A DNA stretch of 6,067 bases from Nitrospirota bacterium (GTDB lineage: Bacteria; Nitrospirota; Thermodesulfovibrionia; Thermodesulfovibrionales; JdFR-88). Of the stretch, positions 1-6,067 are shown piece after piece (positions within the stretch are counted from its first letter, which is position 1; each line of letters opens with the position of its first letter). Both the position numbers and the translations under genes were made by a program. The stretch is from positions 1 through 6,067 of the forward strand of contig JAKAGP010000042.1 of assembly GCA_021825785.1 (NCBI GenBank), in the 5' to 3' direction. The notes beneath the pieces are model-generated. The model worked only from the letters and a program-made list of their open reading frames with translations, was not told where the DNA came from and did not search any database.

Positions 1-184
1 TATGGCCTCCGCTCTCATTACAATGGTGATCATGGTGGGCATAGGGTATGCGGGCGGCAACAGCATAAACGCTCTTTCAAAAAACATCCACAGGATCGGC
101 CACGTGGCCGTGGCCCTTGTAGTCGTTTTCATATTTTTCTTTTTTTTCTATAAATATATAAAACGCGGACGAACGCCCGGCTGA
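1..184 (+). CDS. C-terminal end of a probable DedA-family (SNARE-associated/VTT) inner-membrane protein, 5' truncated by the window edge
   Basis: Sixty in-frame residues are open from base 2 to a TGA at 182-184. The ATG at base 2 is probably internal, because the fragment looks like the tail of a longer membrane protein. It reads a hydrophobic stretch ending in GIGYAGGN, then an amphipathic linker (SINALSKNIHRIGH), a final hydrophobic helix rich in Val and Phe (AVALVVVFIFFFFFY) and a basic end KYIKRGR. The order 'small-residue helix, GYxxG, linker, last helix, basic tail' is typical of DedA proteins, which act in the cytoplasmic membrane and are linked to lipid-carrier flipping and envelope homeostasis. 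The assignment rests on pattern alone, since the diagnostic central region is outside the window. Another polytopic membrane protein is possible. The next gene follows on the same strand after a short gap, so the two may be co-transcribed. Confidence 0.55.
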   Translation, partial: MASALITMVIMVGIGYAGGNSINALSKNIHRIGHVAVALVVVFIFFFFFYKYIKRGRTPG

Positions 185-212
185 TGCAAAAGATCTTTTT
201 TTGCCCCCCCCG

Positions 213-911
213 ATGCAGGATCTGAAAACCAAAAAAGCGCCGCTGGCAATTTTCCAAAAGCCTGATAGAATTCCAGTCAGGAAAGTCATATATGGAAAGG
301 AAGCTTCCAAAGACAAAGTGGAAAATAAATTTTTGCTGCCTTATGGCGGCCTTGCAGCCGCAGTATTTTTCCTTTTTCTGGTGCTCGTATCCACCCCCGT
401 TGAAAACAGCAGGGCAGCACAGATGATGGAGGCGTTCAATATGGCCCAGACAGTCGCAAAGAAGACCGCTATGGAGATAAAAAGCCCGTCGTTTCCGGCA
501 AACGGGTTCATACCTGAAGTGTTCAGTTGCAGGGGCAATGACACAAACCCCCCGCTTGCCCTGGAGAACGTGCCCAAGGATGCCAAATCTCTTGCCCTTA
601 TAATCGATGACCCGGATGCCCCCGCCGGCACCTGGGTGCACTGGGTAATGTGGAACATACATCCAGACATTGGCAGGATAGAGGCAAACTCCGTACCTCG
701 AGGCGCGGTACAGGGTGTAAACAGCTGGGGGAAAAGAAGCTATGGCGGGCCTTGTCCGCCCTCAGGCACCCACCATTATCATTTCAAGCTCTATGCGCTG
801 GACACGGAAAAATTCTCACTGGCGCCGGGAAGCGGAAAAAAGGAGCTTGAGGCCGCGATGAAAGGGCATATACTGGCCCATTCGGAGATCATAGGCCTGT
901 TCAGCAAATGA
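213..911 (+). CDS. YbhB/YbcL-type PEBP (Raf kinase inhibitor-like) protein with N-terminal membrane anchor; start uncertain
   Basis: The last ~145 residues are a complete bacterial PEBP domain. It begins MEIKSPSF (ATG at 471), the place where cytoplasmic family members normally start, followed by the IPxxxSCxG segment. It carries the ligand-pocket motif DDPDAP, then GTWVHWVMWNI, then YGGPCPPSGTHHYHF, which supply the conserved Asp/His anion-pocket residues. PEBP proteins bind small anionic ligands; the bacterial role is poorly defined. Upstream the frame stays open and encodes a hydrophobic segment (about bases 336-395, LLPYGGLAAAVFFLFLVLVS) that would act as a signal peptide or anchor and place the domain outside the membrane. 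The start is unclear. Base 213 is the first in-frame ATG but has no Shine-Dalgarno; GTG at 318 and TTG at 333 are alternatives. A well-placed AGGAAAG with ATG at 292 lies in the wrong frame (see findings). The stop overlaps the next gene's ATG. Family assignment is firm; start and location are inference. Confidence 0.9.
   Translation: MQDLKTKKAPLAIFQKPDRIPVRKVIYGKEASKDKVENKFLLPYGGLAAAVFFLFLVLVSTPVENSRAAQMMEAFNMAQTVAKKTAMEIKSPSFPANGFIPEVFSCRGNDTNPPLALENVPKDAKSLALIIDDPDAPAGTWVHWVMWNIHPDIGRIEANSVPRGAVQGVNSWGKRSYGGPCPPSGTHHYHFKLYALDTEKFSLAPGSGKKELEAAMKGHILAHSEIIGLFSK
279..294 (+). promoter_or_regulatory. Strong Shine-Dalgarno (AGGAAAG) and ATG, out of frame with the PEBP domain
   Basis: AGGAAAG at 279-285 sits six bases before the ATG at 292-294, the best ribosome binding site in the region ahead of the PEBP gene. 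Reading from this ATG gives MERKLPKTKWKINF, a positively charged start, and then runs out of frame to a TGA at 424-426. One extra base in the T run at 330-334 would join it to the hydrophobic anchor and PEBP domain. It may therefore be the true start of the PEBP gene. Confidence 0.45.
327..333 (+). other. A AAT TTT heptamer in frame from ATG 292: possible -1 slip site or point of a one-base deletion
   Basis: In the frame set by ATG 292 the codons are ATA AAT TTT TGC, so bases 327-333 form an X XXY YYZ heptamer of the kind used for -1 ribosomal frameshifting. A -1 slip here passes exactly into the PEBP frame (TTG CTG CCT). A real deletion of one T from a T6 run, or a homopolymer miscount, explains the same pattern more simply. 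No stimulatory hairpin was established downstream. Confidence 0.3.
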
Positions 912-1456
912 AGGTCTCAGCCGTTCGGGCCTTCCTTGTCCCTGCGGCCCTGATGGTCCTGGCGTGCGCGCTCCAGTCGTGCGCAACAGGGACAAGGCTG
1001 GAGGTAGAGCCAGGCGGCCGGATACAAAAAAACCTGCGCTATAACCTGATCCTTTATGGCGGAAGGTACTCGGAGGACCTCTATACCGTGGCTATCATGG
1101 GCATCGAGGGAGGTCCTTATAAAATTGTGCCTTATGCCCCGCCGTTTGATTACAGGGTCGTAAAAGATGTGGACGCGCCGGAAGCCCTGAATATGGTTGT
1201 GCGTTTTTTCAGCGCCACAAATCCAAACTTTCTCTGGACAAGGCAGTCCAGGATATTAGGGCCGGATGGCACGGTCATAGGCTATGAGATAAGGCCCCTT
1301 TACCAGCCGTTCGTCTACGGGATAAGCGACATCCTGGACACAAGCTACTGGCTTAAGGGGAAAGGGATAGTAAGCGCATGGATAGAGCTTAACCCTGCCA
1401 TAAAACCGGCCGGTGGGGGACAGGAAAATCACACGCCTTTTGTCCCCGTGAGGTAA
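908..1456 (+). CDS. Small lipoprotein of unknown function
   Basis: The protein has 182 residues with a clear type II signal peptide: basic start (MKVSAVR), hydrophobic core to about residue 22, and lipobox L-Q-S-C with Cys25 as the lipidation site. Residues 26-182 are predicted to be periplasmic or surface-exposed. This part is mixed polar and aromatic with no membrane segment and includes YNLILYGGRYSEDLYTVA near residues 45-62, a GPDGTVIGYEIRPLYQPF stretch near 118-135, and YGISDILDTSYWLK near 137-150. The aromatic/Gly alternation suggests a beta-rich fold. I do not recognise a named domain and assign no function. Its ATG overlaps the PEBP stop as ATGA (908-911), so the two are probably translated in a coupled way and may act together in the envelope. 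The gene ends 40 bases before the convergent rlmI stop. Confidence 0.85.
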   Translation: MKVSAVRAFLVPAALMVLACALQSCATGTRLEVEPGGRIQKNLRYNLILYGGRYSEDLYTVAIMGIEGGPYKIVPYAPPFDYRVVKDVDAPEALNMVVRFFSATNPNFLWTRQSRILGPDGTVIGYEIRPLYQPFVYGISDILDTSYWLKGKGIVSAWIELNPAIKPAGGGQENHTPFVPVR

Positions 1457-1496
1457 AGGAGAACAGCCTTTTAAATGAATCCCCAAAAAGTCCCCT

Positions 1497-2693
1497 TCAG
1501 CCAGCCACCAGAAAGGCGCATTTGAGATACCCCGTCTCCGGCATCGAAAGCAGCGCGGGATGGTCCCTCCCCTGGAAGCGAAGCTCAAGCAGGTTTATCT
1601 TTCTGCCTTCCGCATGCCTGTGCGCGGCATCCCTGAGCATCTCCATAAACTCCGCCTGGCCCAGGTGCCACGAGCAGGAAGAAGTGGCCAGCACCCCCCC
1701 CGGTTTTAAAAGCCGCATGCACAAGCCGTTTAAGGTCGTGTAGGCCTTTACCGCCTCTTTCAGTTTTTTCCCGCTCTTTACGAACGCAGGAGGGTCCAGC
1801 ACTACGAAATCATATTTTCTGTCCTTGTCTTTTTTTTCCCCGTCCGCCCTTGCCCTCTCCTTTAAAAAATCAAAGACGTCCGCCTTCAAGAACTCCATCT
1901 TCCCCGCCAGGCCGTTAAGCTCCGCGTTTCTTTTTGCCATGGCGAGCGCCTTTTCCGATTCGTCCACACAGGTGACCTCATGGGCCCCGGAATGCGCCAG
2001 GTGCACCCCCCATCCGCCCGCGTATGAAAAGAGGTCCAGCCCTCTGCCTTCCCGGATTATCTTTTTCAGGGCGGCCCTGTTTTCGCGCTGGTCCAGGAAA
2101 AAACCTGTCTTTTGCCCCTCCAGCGGGTCTACCTCGAACATCACGCCTTCCTCTTCTATTACGGGCAACGGACCAAGTTCCCCTTTCGCTACCTTCTTGT
2201 AAAGAGGCAACCCTTCAAGCGTCCTCATCCGGCTGTCATTCCTAAAGACTATCGCCCTGGGAGAAAAAAGACCGTGCAGACTTTCGAGCACCATCTCCTT
2301 CAGCGCCTCCATCCCGGCGGTGAGTATTTGTACGGACAGGACGTCGTTGTATTTGTCCACTATGAGGCCCGGCAGGCGGTCGGACTCGCTGTAGATCAGC
2401 CGGAAGGCATTGGCCCCTTTGACAAAAAAACTCTCCCGGAAACGGGCCGCCTCCAGCATACGTTTCCTGAAAAACGCCGCGTCTATTTCCTCACGCTCCC
2501 TGGTGAGAACACGGATGGCGATAAGACTATGAGGATTTACATATCCCACCCCAAGAAAATTGTCCCTGTTATCATGGAGCTCGACGAGCTGCCCCGGCGT
2601 GAAACCCGCGGGGCTCTGGGCAAGCTCGTTTGAAAAGACCCACTGGTGTCCGGCGAGCAGCCTTTTTGTCTTCCCGATCCTGATGTGCTCCAT
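1497..2693 (-). CDS. rlmI: 23S rRNA (cytosine-C5)-methyltransferase, RlmI family (PUA domain plus class I SAM methyltransferase)
   Basis: This 398-residue protein matches the usual length of RlmI (YccW), which methylates C1962 of 23S rRNA at C5 using S-adenosylmethionine. An N-terminal PUA RNA-binding domain covers about residues 1-75 (RLLAGHQWVFSNEL). A middle RNA-recognition domain is followed by the family signature GQKTGFFLDQRENR (193-206). The SAM-binding motif I is LDLFSYAGGWGVH (219-231), with the acidic ribose-binding VDESEKA (243-249). Motif IV is VVLDPPAF (297-304), and SSCS at 338-341 carries the expected catalytic Cys340. The C-terminal DHPALLSMPETGYLK is also typical. No key residue is missing. 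The ATG at 2693-2691 overlaps the stop of a 13-codon upstream ORF (TAATG); the gene's own ribosome binding site (AAGG, 11 bases upstream) is mediocre, so coupling may matter. It is co-directional with the VWA/AAA+ pair upstream. Exact target cytosine is inferred from the family. Confidence 0.93.
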   Translation of the reverse strand: MEHIRIGKTKRLLAGHQWVFSNELAQSPAGFTPGQLVELHDNRDNFLGVGYVNPHSLIAIRVLTREREEIDAAFFRKRMLEAARFRESFFVKGANAFRLIYSESDRLPGLIVDKYNDVLSVQILTAGMEALKEMVLESLHGLFSPRAIVFRNDSRMRTLEGLPLYKKVAKGELGPLPVIEEEGVMFEVDPLEGQKTGFFLDQRENRAALKKIIREGRGLDLFSYAGGWGVHLAHSGAHEVTCVDESEKALAMAKRNAELNGLAGKMEFLKADVFDFLKERARADGEKKDKDRKYDFVVLDPPAFVKSGKKLKEAVKAYTTLNGLCMRLLKPGGVLATSSCSWHLGQAEFMEMLRDAAHRHAEGRKINLLELRFQGRDHPALLSMPETGYLKCAFLVAG

Positions 2694-2734
2694 TAAGCTG
2701 CCCGCCTTCTCTTTGCAAAAAGTGTCTTCGCCAT
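2693..2734 (-). CDS. Putative 13-residue basic leader peptide, translationally coupled to rlmI
   Basis: On the minus strand ATG at 2734-2732 opens MAKTLFAKRRRAA and ends with TAA at 2695-2693, whose last A is the first base of the rlmI ATG (TAATG). A GGGGAG Shine-Dalgarno at 2748-2743 lies eight bases upstream, better than the one available to rlmI. Five of thirteen residues are Lys or Arg, with a KRRR run. The ideal ribosome binding site plus the exact stop/start overlap is what makes this more than a chance ORF. It would make ribosomes terminate on the rlmI start. The peptide itself may be without function, or the Arg/Lys run may act as a pause site. It is too short to test by homology from sequence alone. 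Confidence 0.4.
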   Translation of the reverse strand: MAKTLFAKRRRAA

Positions 2735-2742
2735 TTTTGAAT

Positions 2743-2748
2743 CTCCCC
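2743..2748 (-). promoter_or_regulatory. Shine-Dalgarno GGGGAG of the rlmI leader ORF
   Basis: GGGGAG at 2748-2743 on the minus strand is eight bases from the ATG at 2734. It is too far (about 50 bases) from the rlmI ATG to serve that start directly, which supports translation of the short ORF in between. Confidence 0.5.
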
Positions 2749-2750
2749 GA

Positions 2751-2794
2751 TCTTTTTATTTTTATTTTCCTGTTTATTTTATCTCTCGTTTTTC
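2751..2794 (-). other. A-rich, pyrimidine-poor leader segment upstream of the rlmI leader ORF
   Basis: On the minus strand these 44 bases contain only six pyrimidines and are mostly A. Such a segment would be unstructured in RNA, as in ribosome standby or enhancer leaders. The -10-like TAAAAT at 2781-2776 has no acceptable -35 at 16-18 bases, so I do not call a promoter. I also see no terminator hairpin between the VWA gene stop and rlmI. Confidence 0.3.
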
Positions 2795-2842
2795 AGACAG
2801 ACCCCTCTTGTTTTGAGACGATTGAAATTAATCTTCCGCTTT

Positions 2843-5368
2843 TCATGCAGTAAGTCTCCGGTATATCTCCGGTATCCGGCCGGGCAGTTTCCTTACGTTG
2901 TCTATAAGTATATAATTTGCGGCCCCATACATGCGGGGAAGATATGAGCGGGCCTCCTTGTCTATCGTGATGCAGAACGGATGAACCCCCCGCTCCCTGG
3001 CCTCCATCAGGGCCTTTCTGGTGTCCTCCACGCCGTAATCCCCCTTGTAGGCGTCATAGTCCTCCGGCTTGCCGTCGCTAAGCACGATGAGGAGCCTCGT
3101 CTTTGCACCGGTCTTCTCCAGTATTGAGTTGGCGTGTCTTATGGCGGGCCCCATCCTGTTGTAATCCTTGGGGTCTATGCCCGCTATCCTCTTTTTTACC
3201 GCAGGTCCGAACACCTCCTCAAAACTCTTTATCCTGTAGAAATCGCACCTGCCCCTGGTCATGCCTGAAAATCCATATATGGCGTATCTGTCGCCAAGGG
3301 CCTGAAGGGCCTCGCACATGAGAACCACGGACTCTTTCTCCGCCTGGTTCACCCATCCCTTTGTAGATCCGCTCATGTCCAGAAGAAAAAGCGCCGCGAT
3401 GTCCCGCTCCTTCCTTTCGTACCTGACAAAGAGGTCTTCTCCCGAGGGAAGAAGGCCTGCTTTCATGTCGGCCAAGGCCTCCACCATCGCGTCCATATCT
3501 ATGTCCTCACCGTCCATCTGGCGGCGAAGAAGCCGCGGCTCCCGCCTGAGAAGCTCAAACTTGTTTCTGAGCGCGGTGACATATCCCCCATATCTCTTTA
3601 ACGTCTGCTCCACGAACGGCCCATGCCCCGCATGGACATCCTGTTCATAAAGAGTGCACCAACCCTTTCTGTATCCGCCGCGCCGATAGTCCCACTCATC
3701 ATATTTAAGGCCACTTGCCTTTTCCACGGAGGCCCCGGGGGGCTCCTCCTTCCCGGCAAGATCAAAAAGATCAGACAGCCTGTAGACGTGCCTGCCACCG
3801 GCCGCGGCCCCGTCCACCAAAACCCCTCCGGAAGCCGGGCTGCCGCCGGCTGATATCTTCCGCAGCATCTCTTCCTCAAGCTCTATTAGCTTTCCCCTTA
3901 TAAGCAGATACGTCTTGCCCGGTTCCGGCGGCTTGAACGGAGCGCGTTTTTTCTCCCCGGACCTGGCGGGCTCTGGCAGCATCTCCGGCATTTCCATTAT
4001 CTTGGCCACTATCCCCTCAAACTTCCTTTGAAGGGCAAGCTGCCTGGCGTATTCCTCCCGGGCCACTTCATCAGGCCTTAGCCGGCCTATAAAAAGCAGG
4101 TCTGCCGGTTCATAGCTGCCGGGAGCGGAAAAAGAAAAAATATCCGCCGCCATCCGGCAGAGTTCAAAAGCCGCCAGGGCGGACTCCCCGGCGTACCTAT
4201 GTTTCCGGGCCTCACTCCATATTTTCCGCGGCAAAAGCATTTCGTCAGAGGGCATCTTGTAAGGAGCGTCTTCAGCCCCCTCGGCAAGATAAAGCTCAAA
4301 AAGGCCCTCAATAAAGGTTTTTTTCTCTTTCTCTTTTTGCGACAGCTCAGCGGGAAGGTCCCTGTTTTCAAGAAGCATCAGCCTCAGGCTTTTTGCTTTT
4401 TCAAAAAGCCCAGGGGTCTCCTTTTTCAAAAAGGAATCCAGCCTGATGGCCTCAAGGATATTGTAGAGGTCCAGGGCAAAATCCCTGTCCCCGAAGGCTG
4501 CAAAAAACAGAAACCGCTCAAGGGGGTTGGTGGGCGCTTCCGCCTCCATCGCTGCTGAGGGTTTTTTGTATCCGGAGTTTTCAAGGGAGGATGTGCCTTC
4601 AAATCCAGGGGCCAGTGTGCCTTCGGCCACCTGCGCCCATTTGTGGGCCGCCATGAGCCTGTATAAAAGGAGGTTTTTGTTCTCTCCGGGCCCGCAGAAC
4701 GTATCCAGCCGCTCGGGCAGGTATATCGTGGAAGAATCGGTATAGCAGACGTTTTTTAGGCCGGATGCCGCAACCCGGAAGTCCATGCCGGAGATGCCCT
4801 TCAGGTACAGCTCCAGCCTGGATGAGACGCTTTCCAGCTTCACCGCAAAGTTGTTTCCAAATATCTTTTCCAGATCGTCCGGCCCGCTTTTTGAGATGAA
4901 ACTTACCGCCTGCTGCAGCCCTGAAGAATCAAGCAGGTCGAACGCCCGGGACAGCCAGGTCTCAAGCTCCGCCCCGTGCAGCGCGGCCTGCGCGCTCCTT
5001 ATGTGCCCAAGCGTCCTTTCAACCAGGTTGGAGCTCGTGTTTGAAAGCTGGCAGCAAAGCGCCGCCACCTTGCGGGAAAGTTTTTTGTCCACGAAGGCGT
5101 CGATCCCGCCAAGCAGTTTTTCTATCTCCGCCTCCTCAAAAAAATTGAGCCTCAAATTCCTGGCCAGCTCGTCCTTAAGGCAGGCGTAATCCCCGCTTTT
5201 TTCTTTCAGATGCTTTTGTTCAGGGTAGACAGGGGTGGGGATGCATTTTTGAGGCAACGGTTTTTTCCCTTGTTCTTCCAGGCTTTTTACTTTTCCTGCT
5301 GATCTATTTTCATCTTCGCCTTTTGTTGCGGGAGGTAAAGAGGGTTTTTGTTTTTCGTCTTTCCCCAT
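2843..5368 (-). CDS. VWA-domain protein of the NorD/CbbO group, partner of the adjacent MoxR AAA+ ATPase
   Basis: The 841-residue protein ends in a von Willebrand factor A domain (about 655-841). The MIDAS metal site is visible as LLDMSGS (Asp664, Ser666, Ser668) and LSDGKPEDYD (Asp765). The NorD/CbbO signatures YNRMGPAIRHA (736-746), GDYGVEDTRKAL, HPFCITIDKEA and the closing LPGRIPEIYRRL are all present, and YDEWDYR...WCTLYEQ (556-575) is the usual pre-VWA element. Residues 1-60 are Lys/Glu/Pro-rich and probably disordered; about 60-450 look alpha-helical without membrane segments. Known relatives pair with NorQ or CbbQ to activate nitric oxide reductase or Rubisco, the VWA protein acting as adaptor between ATPase and client. 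Here it starts immediately after the ATPase stop (TAA then ATG), supporting a complex. At 841 residues it is longer than I expect for NorD and nearer CbbO. Client unknown from this window; cytoplasmic location inferred. Confidence 0.88.
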   Translation of the reverse strand: MGKDEKQKPSLPPATKGEDENRSAGKVKSLEEQGKKPLPQKCIPTPVYPEQKHLKEKSGDYACLKDELARNLRLNFFEEAEIEKLLGGIDAFVDKKLSRKVAALCCQLSNTSSNLVERTLGHIRSAQAALHGAELETWLSRAFDLLDSSGLQQAVSFISKSGPDDLEKIFGNNFAVKLESVSSRLELYLKGISGMDFRVAASGLKNVCYTDSSTIYLPERLDTFCGPGENKNLLLYRLMAAHKWAQVAEGTLAPGFEGTSSLENSGYKKPSAAMEAEAPTNPLERFLFFAAFGDRDFALDLYNILEAIRLDSFLKKETPGLFEKAKSLRLMLLENRDLPAELSQKEKEKKTFIEGLFELYLAEGAEDAPYKMPSDEMLLPRKIWSEARKHRYAGESALAAFELCRMAADIFSFSAPGSYEPADLLFIGRLRPDEVAREEYARQLALQRKFEGIVAKIMEMPEMLPEPARSGEKKRAPFKPPEPGKTYLLIRGKLIELEEEMLRKISAGGSPASGGVLVDGAAAGGRHVYRLSDLFDLAGKEEPPGASVEKASGLKYDEWDYRRGGYRKGWCTLYEQDVHAGHGPFVEQTLKRYGGYVTALRNKFELLRREPRLLRRQMDGEDIDMDAMVEALADMKAGLLPSGEDLFVRYERKERDIAALFLLDMSGSTKGWVNQAEKESVVLMCEALQALGDRYAIYGFSGMTRGRCDFYRIKSFEEVFGPAVKKRIAGIDPKDYNRMGPAIRHANSILEKTGAKTRLLIVLSDGKPEDYDAYKGDYGVEDTRKALMEARERGVHPFCITIDKEARSYLPRMYGAANYILIDNVRKLPGRIPEIYRRLTA

Positions 5369-6067
5369 TTAAAGTATTGAGTCCAGGATCTCGGACAGCG
5401 TCTCAAGCATCTCCGCGTCGTCGGTAAGGGACAGGCTGATGGCGGCCTCGAACGCCTTTACCGGCTCGATACCTGAATTTATGAGCCTTGCGGCGTGCAC
5501 CAGAAGCCTTGTGCTTGCGCCCTCGGTGAGTCCGCGGTCCTTGAGGTTCCGCGTTTTGCCCGCGAACATGACAAGCTTTTTTGCCAGGGCCTCGTCCGCC
5601 CCGGACTCATGCCTTATTATCTCTACCTCCAGTTCCTCCGGCGGATATTTGAACTCAAGGGCCATGAACCTCTGCCTTGTGCTCTGCTTAAGCTCCTTAA
5701 GGACGCTCTGGTAGCCGGGGTTGTATGAGATGGCGAGCATGAACTCTGGCGGCGCGGTAAGCGTTTCCCCTCTTTTTTCAACGGGCAATATGCGCCTGTC
5801 GTCAGCCAGGGGGTGGATGACAACCGTTGTGTCTTTCCTGGCCTCCACTATCTCATCCAGATAGCAGATGCCCCCTGCCTTGACCGCCCGTGAAAGCGGG
5901 CCGTCAACCCAGATGGTCTCGCCGCCCTTTACCAGGTATCTGCCCACCAGGTCCGAGGCGGTAAGGTCGTCATGGCAGGAGACCGTCACCAGCGGCCTTC
6001 CAAGCTTCCACGCCATGTGGAGCATGAAGCGGGTCTTGCCGCAGCCGGTGGGGCCCTTCAGCAGCAC
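5369..6067 (-). CDS. MoxR-family AAA+ ATPase of the CbbQ/NorQ group, N-terminus beyond the window edge
   Basis: The visible 232 residues begin at the Walker A motif GPTGCGKT, so roughly the first few dozen residues lie past base 6067; the GTG codon at the edge is probably an internal Val. The order is family-typical: Walker [35 protein letters not shown] (Walker B with Asp71-Glu72), [18 protein letters not shown], sensor 1 in AISYNPGYQ (Asn116), an Arg-rich STRQRF (possible arginine finger), and a C-terminal helical lid with [17 protein letters not shown]. CbbQ and NorQ use ATP hydrolysis as ring-shaped motors to remodel a client enzyme together with a VWA adaptor. The adaptor gene follows with no gap (TAA at 5371-5369, ATG at 5368), so they form an operon. 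Whether the client is Rubisco, nitric oxide reductase or another metalloenzyme cannot be decided here. Confidence 0.93.
   Translation of the reverse strand: MLLKGPTGCGKTRFMLHMAWKLGRPLVTVSCHDDLTASDLVGRYLVKGGETIWVDGPLSRAVKAGGICYLDEIVEARKDTTVVIHPLADDRRILPVEKRGETLTAPPEFMLAISYNPGYQSVLKELKQSTRQRFMALEFKYPPEELEVEIIRHESGADEALAKKLVMFAGKTRNLKDRGLTEGASTRLLVHAARLINSGIEPVKAFEAAISLSLTDDAEMLETLSEILDSIL

Noticed and set aside
185..203. Palindrome AAAAGATCTTTT after the DedA-like stop, followed by T residues
   Set aside because: The stem is almost all A-U with a GATC centre and no separate T tail, too weak for a terminator.
129..662. 177-codon minus-strand open frame opposite the DedA-like and PEBP genes
   Set aside because: It is antisense to the conserved PEBP domain, shows no domain features and spans two plus-strand genes.
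1455..1471. Small hairpin AAAGG-AGAACAG-CCTTT in the gap between the convergent lipoprotein and rlmI genes
   Set aside because: The stem is only five pairs with two G-C pairs and the T tail is very short, so it is not a credible intrinsic terminator.
1476..1526. Short plus-strand ORF MNPQKVPFSQPPERRI after AGGAG near the end of the lipoprotein gene
   Set aside because: The spacer is about 13 bases and the ORF is mostly antisense to the rlmI end, so chance is the better explanation.
1825..2633. Several open frames of 70-173 codons on the plus strand opposite rlmI
   Set aside because: They are antisense shadows of a complete well-conserved gene, with low-complexity Ser/Pro-rich translations and no recognisable domain.
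2776..2804. Possible rlmI promoter using TAAAAT at 2781-2776
   Set aside because: No hexamer resembling TTGACA lies at 16-18 bases upstream (GGGTCT and neighbours), so only an isolated -10-like word remains.
2855..2877. Two adjacent copies of TCTCCGGTAT near the VWA gene end
   Set aside because: It lies inside the conserved C-terminal coding sequence IPEIYRR and follows from codon choice; two copies do not make a repeat element.

Overview
The window carries six substantial genes in two convergent blocks. It reads as chromosomal DNA from a moderately GC-rich, Gram-negative-type bacterium: there is a lipobox lipoprotein, a DedA-like membrane protein end and an RlmI-type rRNA methyltransferase. 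The mix would fit a deltaproteobacterial or Nitrospirota-like organism, but no marker in the window settles the phylum. I see no tRNA, rRNA, IS element, CRISPR array or phage gene.

Plus-strand block (1-1456): the C-terminal end of a probable DedA-family membrane protein, then a PEBP (YbhB/YbcL, 'Raf kinase inhibitor-like') protein with an N-terminal membrane anchor or signal segment, then a small lipoprotein of unknown function whose ATG overlaps the PEBP stop. All three look membrane- or envelope-associated. The N-terminus of the PEBP gene is unresolved: the only ATG with a good ribosome binding site lies one frame off, upstream of a run of five T.

Minus-strand block (6067-1497, read right to left): a MoxR-type AAA+ ATPase of the CbbQ/NorQ group whose N-terminus lies beyond the window edge, then an 841-residue von Willebrand factor A protein of the NorD/CbbO group starting directly after the ATPase stop, then a 149-bp spacer, then rlmI. 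In characterised systems the ATPase and VWA protein form a remodelling/activating complex for a metalloenzyme or Rubisco. No such client is visible here, so the pair is an orphan within the window.

The most distinctive structure is in the spacer ahead of rlmI. It holds an A-rich, pyrimidine-poor leader, a good Shine-Dalgarno and a 13-codon basic ORF (MAKTLFAKRRRAA) whose TAA stop overlaps the rlmI ATG as TAATG, which suggests a translationally coupled leader peptide. I did not find a convincing new defence or mobile system in this window.
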